Shown here: positions 8,443 through 18,700 of the stretch, piece by piece
Layout: every line of letters starts with the position of its first letter
Position numbering within the stretch: position 1 is the first letter of the stretch
NCBI GenBank assembly: GCA_013115145.1
Contig: JAAPAO010000339.1
Span: 1 to 38,194 of the forward strand
Direction: 5' to 3'
Length of the DNA: 38,194 nucleotides
Source of the DNA: Perkinsus chesapeaki
Lineage: Eukaryota > Perkinsozoa > Perkinsida > Perkinsidae
The notes under the pieces: model-generated
Seen by the model: the letters and a program-made list of their open reading frames with translations, nothing else
Databases searched by the model: none
Told to the model about the DNA's origin: nothing
Made by a program: the position numbers and the translations under genes

Positions 8443-11400
8443 ATGCGTTGGCTGTTCGGCGGCAATAGAAGGGACGATGAGGACTGGGAGGATCTCATGG
8501 AGAGCTCGACAACGCTGATGTCGGCCACAGTAGATCCGCAAGGTAGTCCTGGGAAGCTGGATTGGCGGCATCCGGCGAAGGCTTAGGCGAAGGTCCCATC
8601 AGCTTGAAATCTCCGAAGGATACCCGCACACGCGTACTGGTGTACGGGTCACCTTTCGCTGAGATGATGGCTGATAAGGCTGCTGCCGAGGACAGACACG
8701 AGGCTACTTCTATAGGCGGACATAGGTTGAGTGTATCTAGGGGCTCCTTTGGGTTGAGAGGAGGGTCCCCATTGGAAACTACATCACAGCAGGCAGCAGT
8801 AAGCAAGGGCGTCCCACGCCGGGCTTCCACTCCTTGGTAGGCTGCTCGATGGCCGCCGCCGCCGCCAGTCAGGGATGTGGTGGTATCAGCTCCGGTAGTG
8901 CTGGCTGGAGGGGTTCTCAGCAGCTGCAGGATCGATAAGGTGGCAGAGGGGGCTCGGGCAGTGCTATCATGGATAGGTCTCTGTGGGGGACGGTGGGCAT
9001 GTCCTGCTGCTGTGCTCTCAAGGACGTTTGTACGCGTTTGGCCGGAACGATCATGGCCAATGTGGAGTCGGACATTTCCGAGAAGTGGTCCACGAGGCAG
9101 GTTCGTAGAGGACTTCGTGGCACATGCCTCCGCGGTAGGTAACCCCGGTCCGTCTGCCTGGGGAGTACTCAGTGTCTACTATGGCCACTGGAGCCTTCCA
9201 CAGTGTGTGTTTGGGGGCCAAGGGCGGCGGGGGCGGCGGCCAGGTGGGATGTTGGCCATCATCGGCCGAGTTAAGGATACCCGCAGCTAGGTCTATGTCT
9301 GGGGCCACTCTGACTGCTTGGCTCTTAGCAGTTCTGAGTGGAAGGAGGCCGCCGCTGGTGAGGCTGGACGCTATGCATGCAGCAGCAGCCTTCTTCCTGT
9401 CTAGGTCGCAGTAAAGGCCATATCAGTGTCCCAACCAGCCTGGCAGCTTTGGGGGGCTCCTCAGTAGTGGGGGCCATTGCAGCTTGCGAAAGGACCAGCT
9501 ATGCTCTTGTTATACGGAAAGTGATGACAGCTATGGACTACCAGTCAGCAACAACTTTTCTCACAGATGGTATCATCCGCGTTGATGACCGGCTGCAGGC
9601 CAAGGGACTTTAAATGGGCCACGGTGAAGTCAGCACTAGTGGAGCAGATGCCTGCTGATGGTGTCTCATTGGCGGTCCGGCTGGTTCATCGGGGACAACT
9701 GTTGTGTCGGGAGGAGGTCGGAATATCCATCGGTAGTGCGGTATGCTGGATGGGTGTGCAGGGTCCACAGTGTGTCAGAGGTGTCTGGGGGAACTGGTGG
9801 ACTGGAGCTGTCTGGTCGATACTTCCACAACGGGGAGTTCGCCGAGAGCCGGCCTGTGTTCATGCGGAGAATGGCTCACTCGGCAGGGCATGAGCCGGCC
9901 TGGATCTACTTCAAGGACGGTGGTGGAGAGAGGAGGCAATGGGTACGGTACAGCGGGGGCCGACACCTCTGATGATATTATAGGTCATTTCGACAGCGGC
10001 ACCAGGAACTGAAGCTGGCTTCTTCTTGGTCCTGAGCGGACAGCCGTTGAGCAGTCCGCTGGAGCTGTGTAAGAAAGAAGGGGCGCCGACAGTAGCCAGT
10101 GTCGGGCTTGCTCTGGTCGGGGACAGTATTTATCTGCGGCGAGATGACAGTGAAAGCCATGGTCTGGATGGTCGATATGACCGGATGGACGGGTTGATCG
10201 ATGGCACCGTGGGGTATGCTCTATCAGGCGGCAGCGGGCCAGGGACAGTGCTGGTGCCGAATATGGCCAAGGGGAGATGGGAAATTCGCCGTGGGGCTAC
10301 CATGGCTGCATTCAGCACAGATGCCTTCAACTGTGCTCTGCCGTGGTGCATGTCCCAGAGTATCGGCCTGTGGTATCGGTCCAGTGGTGGAGTCTTCCGG
10401 GTGGAAGCGGTAGTGGACGGTGTTGTATCTTCTGATGGTTTGGTGGGAGAGGATACTAGTGATGGTTTGGCTATCGAGCTGGAGGGTATGGTGAGATGCT
10501 GTTTGCTCTTGCATTGGGGTCTGTCGGCTTTGGGCCAACTACTTCCCGTGCCGAAGTTGCTTCATGAGTTCCCCAGCGATACTGAAATCGTCGATATCGC
10601 CGCTGGTGGGCATTTTGGTCTTGCCGCGGATCGAACCGGCGCCGTTTACGGTTGGGGGGATGGGACCTATGGGGAGTTACTGTCATCCAAGGGTGCCGCG
10701 GTGAGGAGGTTGGACGCTCTTGTCGGGTTCAAGGCCAGACAGGTCTCCTGTGGGGCTCGGCATGCCCTGGTTGTAGATGAACAGGGTAGTGTGGTGGCCT
10801 TTGGGGACAACACAGCTGGTCAGTGTGGCTTGGGCAGTAGGGAGGGGCATAGAGTCAAGAGAGCCAAGGTGATTCCTGTGGGCGGGGCGTGCCTCCACGG
10901 TGGAGGTACTGCGGCCTGTGGTGGACGGCATAGTGCTCTGGTGACGGCAGAGGGAAGGCTGTTCACTTGGGGCCATGGTGGGGACGGCAAACTGATACAT
11001 GTCAAGGAGAAGTATGGCCCTAGGTCGGGTATGGAGGAGGAGGAGAGGGTCGAAGGGGGTGACTGGGAGGAGCAGGAGGAGGAGGGAGGCAATAGGCGGC
11101 CTGCTGGGGTGGCCATCAGAAGTGGCCTCAAGGCTGCGGTGCATCGGCCACGGATGGTCTACGCATTGACACATTTGAAGGTAGTAAGGGGCGGCTGTCA
11201 GGGCCAATGGTCCTGGGTGTAGGTACAGGCCGTGGGGCTTGGCGCGGACTCCACAGTGGTGGTAGTGGGGGACAGTACTGCTCTTGAAGGTGTCGTTGGC
11301 TCTGTTGATGGCAGCACGCCGGGGAGCGCGAGCCCCTTGTCGGTATCGAGGAGCAGCAATCCCTTCCGCTCTCGGTTATTTGCTAGTGAGACCGTTGGAT

Positions 11401-12688
11401 TGGCTCGGTGAGATCAGTTTCAGGTTTCGGAGGTTTCGGCAGCTCGCCAGCTCTGGTGCGAGAAGACTCTGCCGACCAGAGCCTACCGTTGCGGCGTCGG
11501 CTGAGCGATGGCAGCGGGTGAGCCGGGTGCCATCGGGGCGGCGCTGTAGGCCGCCGGTTCTACCAGGTCGATCGATGAGTCCATCGGTGCGGACAGCTTC
11601 GTCAGCGCCAAGGAGTCATTGTAGAGCTTCCATGAGGACTCAACTGGTGACTTGTTTAAAAAAGGTATTTTTGGCATGTGAAATTAAAGAAAGTTTCTCA
11701 CTTGGTATCTTGAGGTTGAGCGCGAGTTTCTCACTTGGTATCTTGAGGTTGAGCGCGAGTTTCTCACTTGGTATCTTGAGGTTGAGCGCGAGTTTCTCAT
11801 ACACAGCTGTTTTTAATAGATGTCTCTGCAATGGCGTAGGCCCTCAGAGAAGTCGTTGGTGTCCGATCGGCATAGATGGGGGAAGAGCAGATCCCCAGTC
11901 AGGAGGCCTCGGTCGCCAGGAGCAGGCTCGAGGCCGGGCGATTCAGCGATGGAACTGAGTATTGAAGGAGTGGGCAGATCTAGAATGTCATCGACCCGTC
12001 TGGAGACTGTGCCGGGCCGCTCAGCATACAGGCCACGACCGAGGAGGAGGAAACGTAATTGTGTGGACAAGGGGACTGGGTCGACGGGGCCGCCTGATGA
12101 GGGAAGTAGCGGAGAAGTCTGTATGGAGCTCTGTGCTGAGGGCTTCGGGCCTGGAGTGGCGGCCAGCAGCATAGATGAGTTCTTGGAGGAGGTGCACCAG
12201 CTGAGGCTTATGAACGAGGGCCTTCTGAGGCAGTATGATCAACGGTACAGAGAGCAGCGGGCTGAGGGAGCCATAGGTGTATTGAGGAGGAGGGGCTTGG
12301 ATGGCCCTAGCTACAGCGAAAGTACCGTGCCGGGCAGCGCGAGTCTGGACGCCAGCCCGAGGACGTGGACGAGCGACGTTACCGCTGCAGTCGGAACGCC
12401 TCGGACGCCTCGGTTGGTGTCGGAGGGTCGGAGCCCTAGAGTGGCCAGCAGCCAGTCGGTGAGCGACTGGACTCCGAGGGATGCGGGCTCGATGAGAGTG
12501 GTGAAGATTTCACGGAGGAGAGAGCCTACTGGTCATCAAGAAGAAGCGAGGCATGCGAAGGTAGGTGCTTTGGACTTGCTGCATTGTCATCCGGCCCGTT
12601 ATAGGCAATCAGTGTGCTACCCTCGTCGGCACCGGAGGAGTGGGGCCCAGAGCTGTCCTACTTGCGCCAATGGGTTGTTCGAGAGTAA
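8443..12688 (+). CDS. large RCC1-repeat protein with R/S-rich tail
   Basis: Fifteen exons join in phase to 1168 residues: 8443-8542, 8587-8836, 8873-8939, 8977-9084, 9139-9243, 9291-9357, 9405-9520, 9567-9700, 9762-9942, 9984-11180, 11223-11407, 11443-11517, 11550-11646, 11820-12560 and 12605-12688. RCC1 blades are evident near residues 140-270 (SQGRLYAFGRNDHGQCGVG, MATGAFHSVCLG, VYVWGHSD) and 570-710 (AAGGHFGLAADRTGAVYGWG, VSCGARHALVVDEQGSVVAF, AACGGRHSALV). Such blades form a beta-propeller used by Ran exchange factors, ubiquitin ligases and cytoskeletal regulators. Between them lie two copies of another domain (GRYFHNGEF...AWIYF...QWVIS and GRYDRMDGL...GRWEI). The tail is acidic (~725-745), then Arg/Ser/Pro-rich, with a helix (DEFLEEVHQLRLMNEGLLRQ) near 1010-1045. 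A specific Ran role cannot be claimed. The exon 8/9 join (intron 9701-9761) is the least certain. Confidence 0.85.
11692..11799 (+). repeat. 33-bp tandem repeat inside an intron
   Basis: Three exact copies of a 33-bp unit (11692-11724, 11725-11757, 11758-11790) plus nine bases of a fourth. Each unit begins AGTTTCTCACTTGG and ends GGTTGAGCGCG. It occupies most of the 173-nt intron 11647-11819 of the RCC1-repeat gene, whose other introns are about 35-60 nt. Confidence 0.95.
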
Positions 12689-12707
12689 GGGAGAGGGCTG
12701 CTGGTAG

Positions 12708-13237
12708 ATGACGTCTAAAAGGTACGGATGTGTCGATGAGGCAGTGATGTCGCTGAATGGTCACGCCCATGATGCAGAGAGGGGGCTCCTCTTCTTCGAG
12801 TTTTGGCGGTGGCTGGAGCTCAGGCAGCGACGAGGCGGCGCGCGGCGGCCATGGCCGTTCGACAGAGAGCTCACCGAGGCTATGTTTGATGGGTTGGCGG
12901 GCTCCAGAGGTCCATGGGCGGCTCGAGCCTATGGGGAATCTTTCCTCATAGGTCGGATTTCAGCAGCTGCTCTGTTGGAGGGGACATGCCCCCAAAAGTC
13001 CATGGACGCCAGTGTGAATACGGAGGGGCCAAAGAAGCTTTGGAAGATCCTAAAGAAGGAAGGGACCTGTCAAAAGGGTCGTGTAAAGAGGGAAGGAAAT
13101 CGGTCCAAAGAGGAGGTAGCACGCGTGCACTGCCATAGACGATCTCTCCCCAGGTGGCACCCTCCGTCATGCCATGTCTCGAAGATGACATTATCAGCCT
13201 CGTTGAGCGGTATGGTGCCATGACTGATGTACACTAG
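12708..13237 (+). CDS. small ORF, or 3' exons of the RCC1 gene
   Basis: As a separate gene: exons 12708-13115 and 13154-13237 join in phase 0 over a 38-nt intron, giving 163 residues that end LEDDIISLVERYGAMTDVH. The start ATG lies only 19 nt after the RCC1 stop, which is odd for an independent gene. As an extension: a strong GTAAGG donor overlaps the RCC1 stop (exon ending 12685), an acceptor at ...GCAGAG would open a Gly/Ser-rich exon (GGSSSSSFGGGWSSGSDEAA), and a GTTTGA donor then reaches the TAG acceptor near 12953, keeping phase into the same final exon. The second model removes the stop and has composition like the RCC1 tail. I cannot choose; the last exon is common to both. Confidence 0.5.
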
Positions 13238-13343
13238 CTGCAGTGGAGTTGTGTTACATTAAGACCGTTGGTTCCGTCGAACACGGGTCCGAGCAGCTTA
13301 TCAGGTGGAAAATGACGTAACACCATCAGTGTTTGTGTTTGCC

Positions 13344-13697
13344 ATGTCATCATTTGCTTTACCGTCGTACATAGCTTCGGCCGTGCCTCCCTGGCATTCC
13401 TTTTCCTGGCCAGCCTGGCTCACCACTTGGCCGTCGCTGGGGAGTCTGCCGATACTTCATCGAATTCATCTTCCTCATGTTTTGACCAGTGCTCGTCGCA
13501 GCACTCTAATTGGCATCGGCGGCGTGACGCTTCTCTGCGGGTCGGCCTTCTGGTACCTGCGGAAGCGTCGGCAGGCGTTTTGGCGGAATGCAAGCATGTT
13601 CGTATCACGGAGCGATATGACGCGGGACGAGATCGAGCGGGCGTGTCGGATGATGGCTCTGCCGCAGCTCTCGAAGCGGCCCCTGCATAAAAAGTAG
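13344..13697 (+). CDS. small single-pass membrane protein
   Basis: A single-exon frame of 117 residues from the ATG at 13344. The N-terminal half is rich in Ser, Pro and Trp (PPWHSFSWPAWLTTWPSLG) and could be a transit or signal region. A membrane segment follows (LIGIGGVTLLCGSAFWYL) with a basic flank (RKRRQAFWR), then a charged soluble tail (SDMTRDEIERACRMM) ending in KRPLHKK. The terminal KK is close to a di-lysine ER-retrieval signal, which I only suggest. The layout resembles the gene at 1701-2501 (one TM, basic flank, helical tail) but I see no sequence similarity beyond that. No family recognised. Confidence 0.55.
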   Translation: MSSFALPSYIASAVPPWHSFSWPAWLTTWPSLGSLPILHRIHLPHVLTSARRSTLIGIGGVTLLCGSAFWYLRKRRQAFWRNASMFVSRSDMTRDEIERACRMMALPQLSKRPLHKK

Positions 13698-14112
13698 GCT
13701 TCGATCGGCTTCTCCCAGTAGTAGCACAGCAGCAGTGTGGAAGCAGTTGGTACCTGCCCGTAGCGAGGGCGTAGTGCCAGGGGACTGGCTTGACTGGCAA
13801 AATTGAGTGATGATCGGAGGGTATGAGATAGTAGTCATTTTACATTGGTGATGATAGGAACGATGCTTTTCTGCATGCTTTCTGTTCATATGGATTCTAC
13901 CATATAAAGGCATGGGGGTGCAATGGGGCTTTTCATAATAATGCATTCGCGCAACTTCACGCTTTAGCTCTTATTAAGAAGCCTTCTGGAGATCGTCTCC
14001 GATGTCGCCCTGTTCGGTTTGCTTTGCGATGGACTAGTTGGTCCTGCAAATGAAGCTGCAAGTTAGGGGCTTCACCGATATCGCCTACCTTGAGCGTTTC
14101 GTTACTTTTCAG
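13698..14112. other. gap including the unresolved 5' end of MOCS3
   Basis: The first exon(s) of the following E1-like gene must lie here, since its readable frame lacks an ATG and begins at a splice acceptor (CTTTTCAG, 14105-14112). I could not identify an exon encoding the usual RYxRQ-type start of this family. Confidence 0.4.
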
Positions 14113-15331
14113 ATCGTTCCTTGTGGTGGGCTGCGGTGGCCTGGCCAATACCTGTGCTACCTACATAGCGGCATGTCTTCTGCCTGGCTGTCGCATCACT
14201 CTCATCGATGATGACAAAGTGGAGGCCTCCAACCTCCAGCGACAACACCAGCTTCATTCGGTCAAGGACGTGGGCCACAAGAAGGCAGAGTCGGCCCGAG
14301 TGGCTTGTCGCCGCGTTGCCATGAAGGGTGTTGCGGTGGAGTCGGCGCCGGGCATGCTCACCAAGACCAACGTTCGAGACCTTGTGGGGAAGCATGACGT
14401 CATTCTGGACTGCACTGACTGCCCAGCAACCAGATGGCTCTTGTCCTCGGCCTGCGCGACAGCTCGACGCCCTTTGGTTTCGGGCGCTGCTATGCAGTGG
14501 TCCGGCCAGGTCACGGTGTATTGCAGCGGGGAGGACGGTCCCTGTATGCGCTGTGTTTTTCCCGAGCCACCGCCGACTGAGGCTGGCTGTCGAGGCGGCT
14601 GCGATGTCATGGGAGTGTTCCCTCCTTTGCCCGGCATGATCGGTTGTGTGATGGCCTCCGAGGCTCTCAAGCTCGCGCTAATGGACGGACCTCAGCTGGA
14701 GGAGGCCAGCCTCTCGGGAAAGCTGTTGCTCGTGGACATGCTCGACGGTGGCCTGTCGACGAGAACTGTGGCATTAAAGCGTCGCCCGGACTGCCCTGTG
14801 TGCGGGTGGACTGAGGAGGCGGCGGCCCAAGATCGAAGCGATGCGAGCAGCCTTCGAGAGGATGCTGATGCAGTTCAAGCTCCAACTGTTAATAGTATCG
14901 GCCCCAAGCAGGTAGGTCGAGTGGTGCTCTCGTGGTGGTGGTGGTATGGATGGCTTCAGTTGCGTCATCTGATGCTCGAAAGCCCATCTGCGGCGTGTCT
15001 GGTGATAGACGTTCGCCCGAAGCCTCAGTTTGATATGGTTCATCTGAGGGGGAGCGTTAATGTCCCTTATGAGGACTCCCAGGCGTTCATCGACACAGTG
15101 AAGTCCCTACTAGAGGAGCGACGGCCGAACACCACGGTGGTTTGTTGCCGGAAAGGTGGGCATTTTGCCCGACCTTGACTGAGAGCAGTGTGATTCTTGT
15201 TAGGTAACGACAGCCGGCTTGCCGTCTGCGCTCTGCAAAAGTCGTTTAAGTACCTCCTTAACTTGGACGGTGGCATAATGCAGGCGGCAAAGGAGCTGGG
15301 CGTCGAGGGCAAGCAACTGTTCGTTCCCTAA
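14113..15331 (+). CDS. MOCS3/Uba4-like E1 activating enzyme with rhodanese domain
   Basis: MOCS3/Uba4 adenylates and then thiocarboxylates ubiquitin-like carriers (Urm1, MOCS2A) for tRNA wobble-uridine thiolation and molybdenum cofactor synthesis. Exons 14113-14911, 14960-15155 and 15204-15331 join in phase (two 48-nt introns). The E1 half shows the nucleotide loop VVGCGGL, DDDKVEASNLQRQ, ILDCTD, and the paired zinc cysteines CMRC and CPVC. The active-site cysteine lies in EAGCRGGCD. The rhodanese half has VIDVRPKPQFDMVHL and the loop CRKGNDSR, close to the family CxxGNDSQ, formed only after the last intron is removed. The first intron would otherwise read as a WWWW run. The N-terminus is incomplete: exon 1, with the start codon and about 20-40 residues, was not found. 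The Gly motif reads GCGGLA rather than the usual GxGGLG. Confidence 0.9.
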
Positions 15332-15740
15332 GGCCCGCCGCCGTGTGCCTTGTCTGTAGTTTCGGTTCAGTGACAGTAGTTTGTGATGTACAATACCCTA
15401 ATCGCAGCAGCCATCATTAGTTTCTATTAATAACACTGGTAGCTTGTTCAAGGTTAATGGGTTCGTGGGTGTCATGGCTTCTGCACGCGTGCGCACGAGC
15501 GAATCTTTATAGTGCGAAAGATTCATCTTCCCAGCCCGGCCTGTCTTCAGCTGTTAGTGTGTCACTGATTAAAAGCTGGTCTATGTGCTAATTAATACAC
15601 CTTTTCATACTCGTATTGGGGGGATGCCGGCTGACGTACTCGTTACGAGGGCCATCGAGCTGCAACTCCTGGGCGAGCAGCTAGTCGCTCACTCCACTGT
15701 ACTATAGTTCTGGTGTTTGTCATTTTTGGGGGGCTCTGAT
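15332..15740. other. intergenic upstream of the A-B-C gene array
   Basis: No gene supported. An ATG at 15624 opens a 27-codon frame (MPADVLVTRAIELQLLGEQL...) that could be an upstream ORF of copy A; its significance is unknown. Confidence 0.4.
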
Positions 15741-18700
15741 ATGGCCTATAATGAGCGGGCCAACGACGCACTTACGGACGCGATCGAAAGGTCACAGCAG
15801 AAGAACTGCCACAGCCAAGGCCGGTAAAGATATTTTAGAGGTTGACTGGTAACCAAGGCCTTCCGGCAGATACCTGTCATTTGAGATACAGAATGCCAGC
15901 ACCCGTAATGTGTCGGATGATGACTTGGTGGAATACTGCAATATGTGGTATAATAAGGAGAGGGATAAGTTCGAAGACGGCTGGCGTCCTGAGATAGGCA
16001 CACCAACTGATACCGGAGGTGGGTTATTGCTTCTAGTTGTTCAACGAAGGCTTAAGCTTGTTAATATTTATTACTGTTGCTCTCTGAACTTTACGTCATG
16101 GCGGTATTATGTTGATATTACCTTGTTATTGTAGATGATATCACATGGCAGCTCCCTGCAGTATTCTATTTGCTTTGACCGTAATCGCAGTAGATGCCTT
16201 TAGATTGTGTACACTGATGTAGCACAGGGCGCCCGAATCCTAGTCTATGCCCCTGCGCACCATATTCAACCTTGGAAAACTCTTTTTATCCTTACCAAGG
16301 AGGTGGCATTAATACGACTCTGAGCACAAAAGATACGGTACTATCGGTAATGATGCCCACTGTCAACAGGTCACGGTGGCTGGCAGCCCGATCGATCTGG
16401 AATAATGCTGCTTAGTGGCTACAACAGCGGAGCGTATGGTGTGAAGATTCAAGGCAGGGTCGAGAGCGTTCGGGCGATGGGGGTCATTGGAGCCGGCTTT
16501 GCCCTTCAGATTCCTACCCAGGTAGCCCGCTGTTCTCGGCTACTCGTTGTCAATGTTATTTAGGTTGCCATGGTGTGCCCAGCGGCGAGTATGTGGTGGG
16601 ACTGGTTGGAGAAGCTAGGAATAGTAGCAGGCTTGGTGGGCGGCGCGGTGGGATGGTGTGACTTAGATTAGGGATCGACCACCGGCTACTAGAGTGAAGA
16701 GGGAGCCTGTCGAGAAGGGGAAGAACTCTAAGTAGGCACCAGCGCTGAGCACGGCTTTCATTTTGCTGTTGTTGTTGTATATGCGTTGTCTTACGGTTTG
16801 ATGATATACAGTAGTGTGCGTCAAATTGGTATCAACTAGAGGCGCTTTTATTTCAAACTTCGAGTATCAGATATATCAATCCTTATGGTCTCAGGAGGTT
16901 GTGTACAGTTGTGATCGATTGGCGCATGCATCACATTCAGCAGCGACCTATCCGCACTCGTACGGATAAGGGGCAAGCTGTGAATGTCGAATGCTGCTGT
17001 GTCTAGAATGTCGGCACGCCGGCACGGTCTCAGTGAAATTTAGCACCATTGCCAGCTTCTCGATTCTTGCTGTATCTTCGTCATTACCGTCCATCACAAA
17101 GTACCACGTATCGGTTGCAACAACGAAGAGGCAGTCGAGTGTCACTGACCAACGGTCTGTGCTGACCAACCTGGATTCTAAGGTACCGAGGATATTATCA
17201 AGACGACACTGCCAAGACTTCCATAGCAGTCAAGAACTACACACAGGCCATGTGGACGGAGCGATGCCGAGCGCAGGTGATGCGAGTGGCTGAGGGGTTA
17301 ATGGATTGGTTTGCAGGTGGAGTTTGCCCGGAAGGATATGGAGGTTCGAAGGCCAGACTGGACGGATGTTGAGGGAAGTGAAGCCCAACTGCGGTGAGTG
17401 GATTGACTTGTCGCTGCAAGTTTTGTTGAAGGCGTTTCATCCGTACGTGGAACTCAATTGAGATATTTCCATAAAGAAATATATAATTCCTTTCGATAGT
17501 CGGGAAGGATGTAATAAAGCCTCGCACACGTCAGTCTACCCATCGGTTCAGCTTTTAGCAGGACGGCGAAGGTATTCGGCTGTCGGGTCAGGTACGAGAA
17601 GATGTTTGAGAAGGTTAGGCAGTCGTATCGGGGCGAGGCATACATCCGTGCGGAGTTGGACTTTGGTGTCAACCTAACAACCGGGAATATGATATGGTAC
17701 GGGAAGGATGGGCAGATGGGATTCACTTCACTGCTTAGGTACTGCACTCAGATTTGGCCGGATGCTGTGCTGGACCGTCTTGGCACTAGATGGCGTCCAA
17801 GATTCTGCGCCGTGGCTCGGCGAAACTATCATGACTCTCGATATCAAGGGGATAAAGGAGGAGTATATATTGCTGATGAGACGTATAGGGCAGTGGCGTG
17901 TAAGGGAAGGACTGGAGAGGGGCTGCTGCCGTATCGGAGTAGATAGACTGGTTATCCTAGGCCAGCTCTGATCCAACCGAGGGCATGGGGTAGAGTATGT
18001 CGATCGTAGAATTCGATTTGTGTGCTTTTTGTTCATTTATCCGGCAAACTTTCAATACTGATAGAAAGTTTCAATATCCGCTAAATATTAAAATTAAGTA
18101 TGGAGTTGTTTCGTTATGGGTTATTTCCTATCATAAAGCTATCAAGGTAAAAGCTGCTAAGGGTTTCAAGGGATGCTGGGACCTTCGAGCTTCACAGAAG
18201 TCTGCTCTTCGGGGGAGCTGAAAATTATCCAAATTAGAAATTTTAATGAGAACTATTTTCTGGTGAAAAAGCATCGAGTTGCATTGCCTCCAGGAGCATT
18301 TGGTATTCCTCTACGCCTCCCCGGATGGGTGGTACAGTTATTTAAGGTATCGGATCTCCTGCGCTGTGTCGGGCAGTGATGCCTATCCTGGCGGCGATGG
18401 CAGCTGGCATACCCAATGCGAGGATGGTGGCTCAGAATGCCCCTCAGTTTGATATATTTTGGGAGTATGTCGGATGGAATAAAAATATGCCTCCACCAGA
18501 GGCCCCATCAGGTAGGGTTGGAAATCCTTTTGTCATCTGATGGCGGTGGACAGGCAAGCCCGGTGGCAGTGGAGTGTGGCGGAACTCTCAGGCATATGAT
18601 GCTGACAATAACAGCGATGACACCTTCATGGCTCAACTGTAGGAGAGGGGGAACAGTGGCTGATAGAGAATGGTAGGTTCAAGCAAGAAAATGACGCTTT

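Noticed and set aside
10683-11207. 174-codon minus-strand frame
   Set aside because: Antisense shadow of the RCC1 blades on the plus strand.
11692-11799. CRISPR-like array
   Set aside because: The 33-bp units are directly adjacent with no spacers and sit in a eukaryotic intron; it is a plain tandem repeat.
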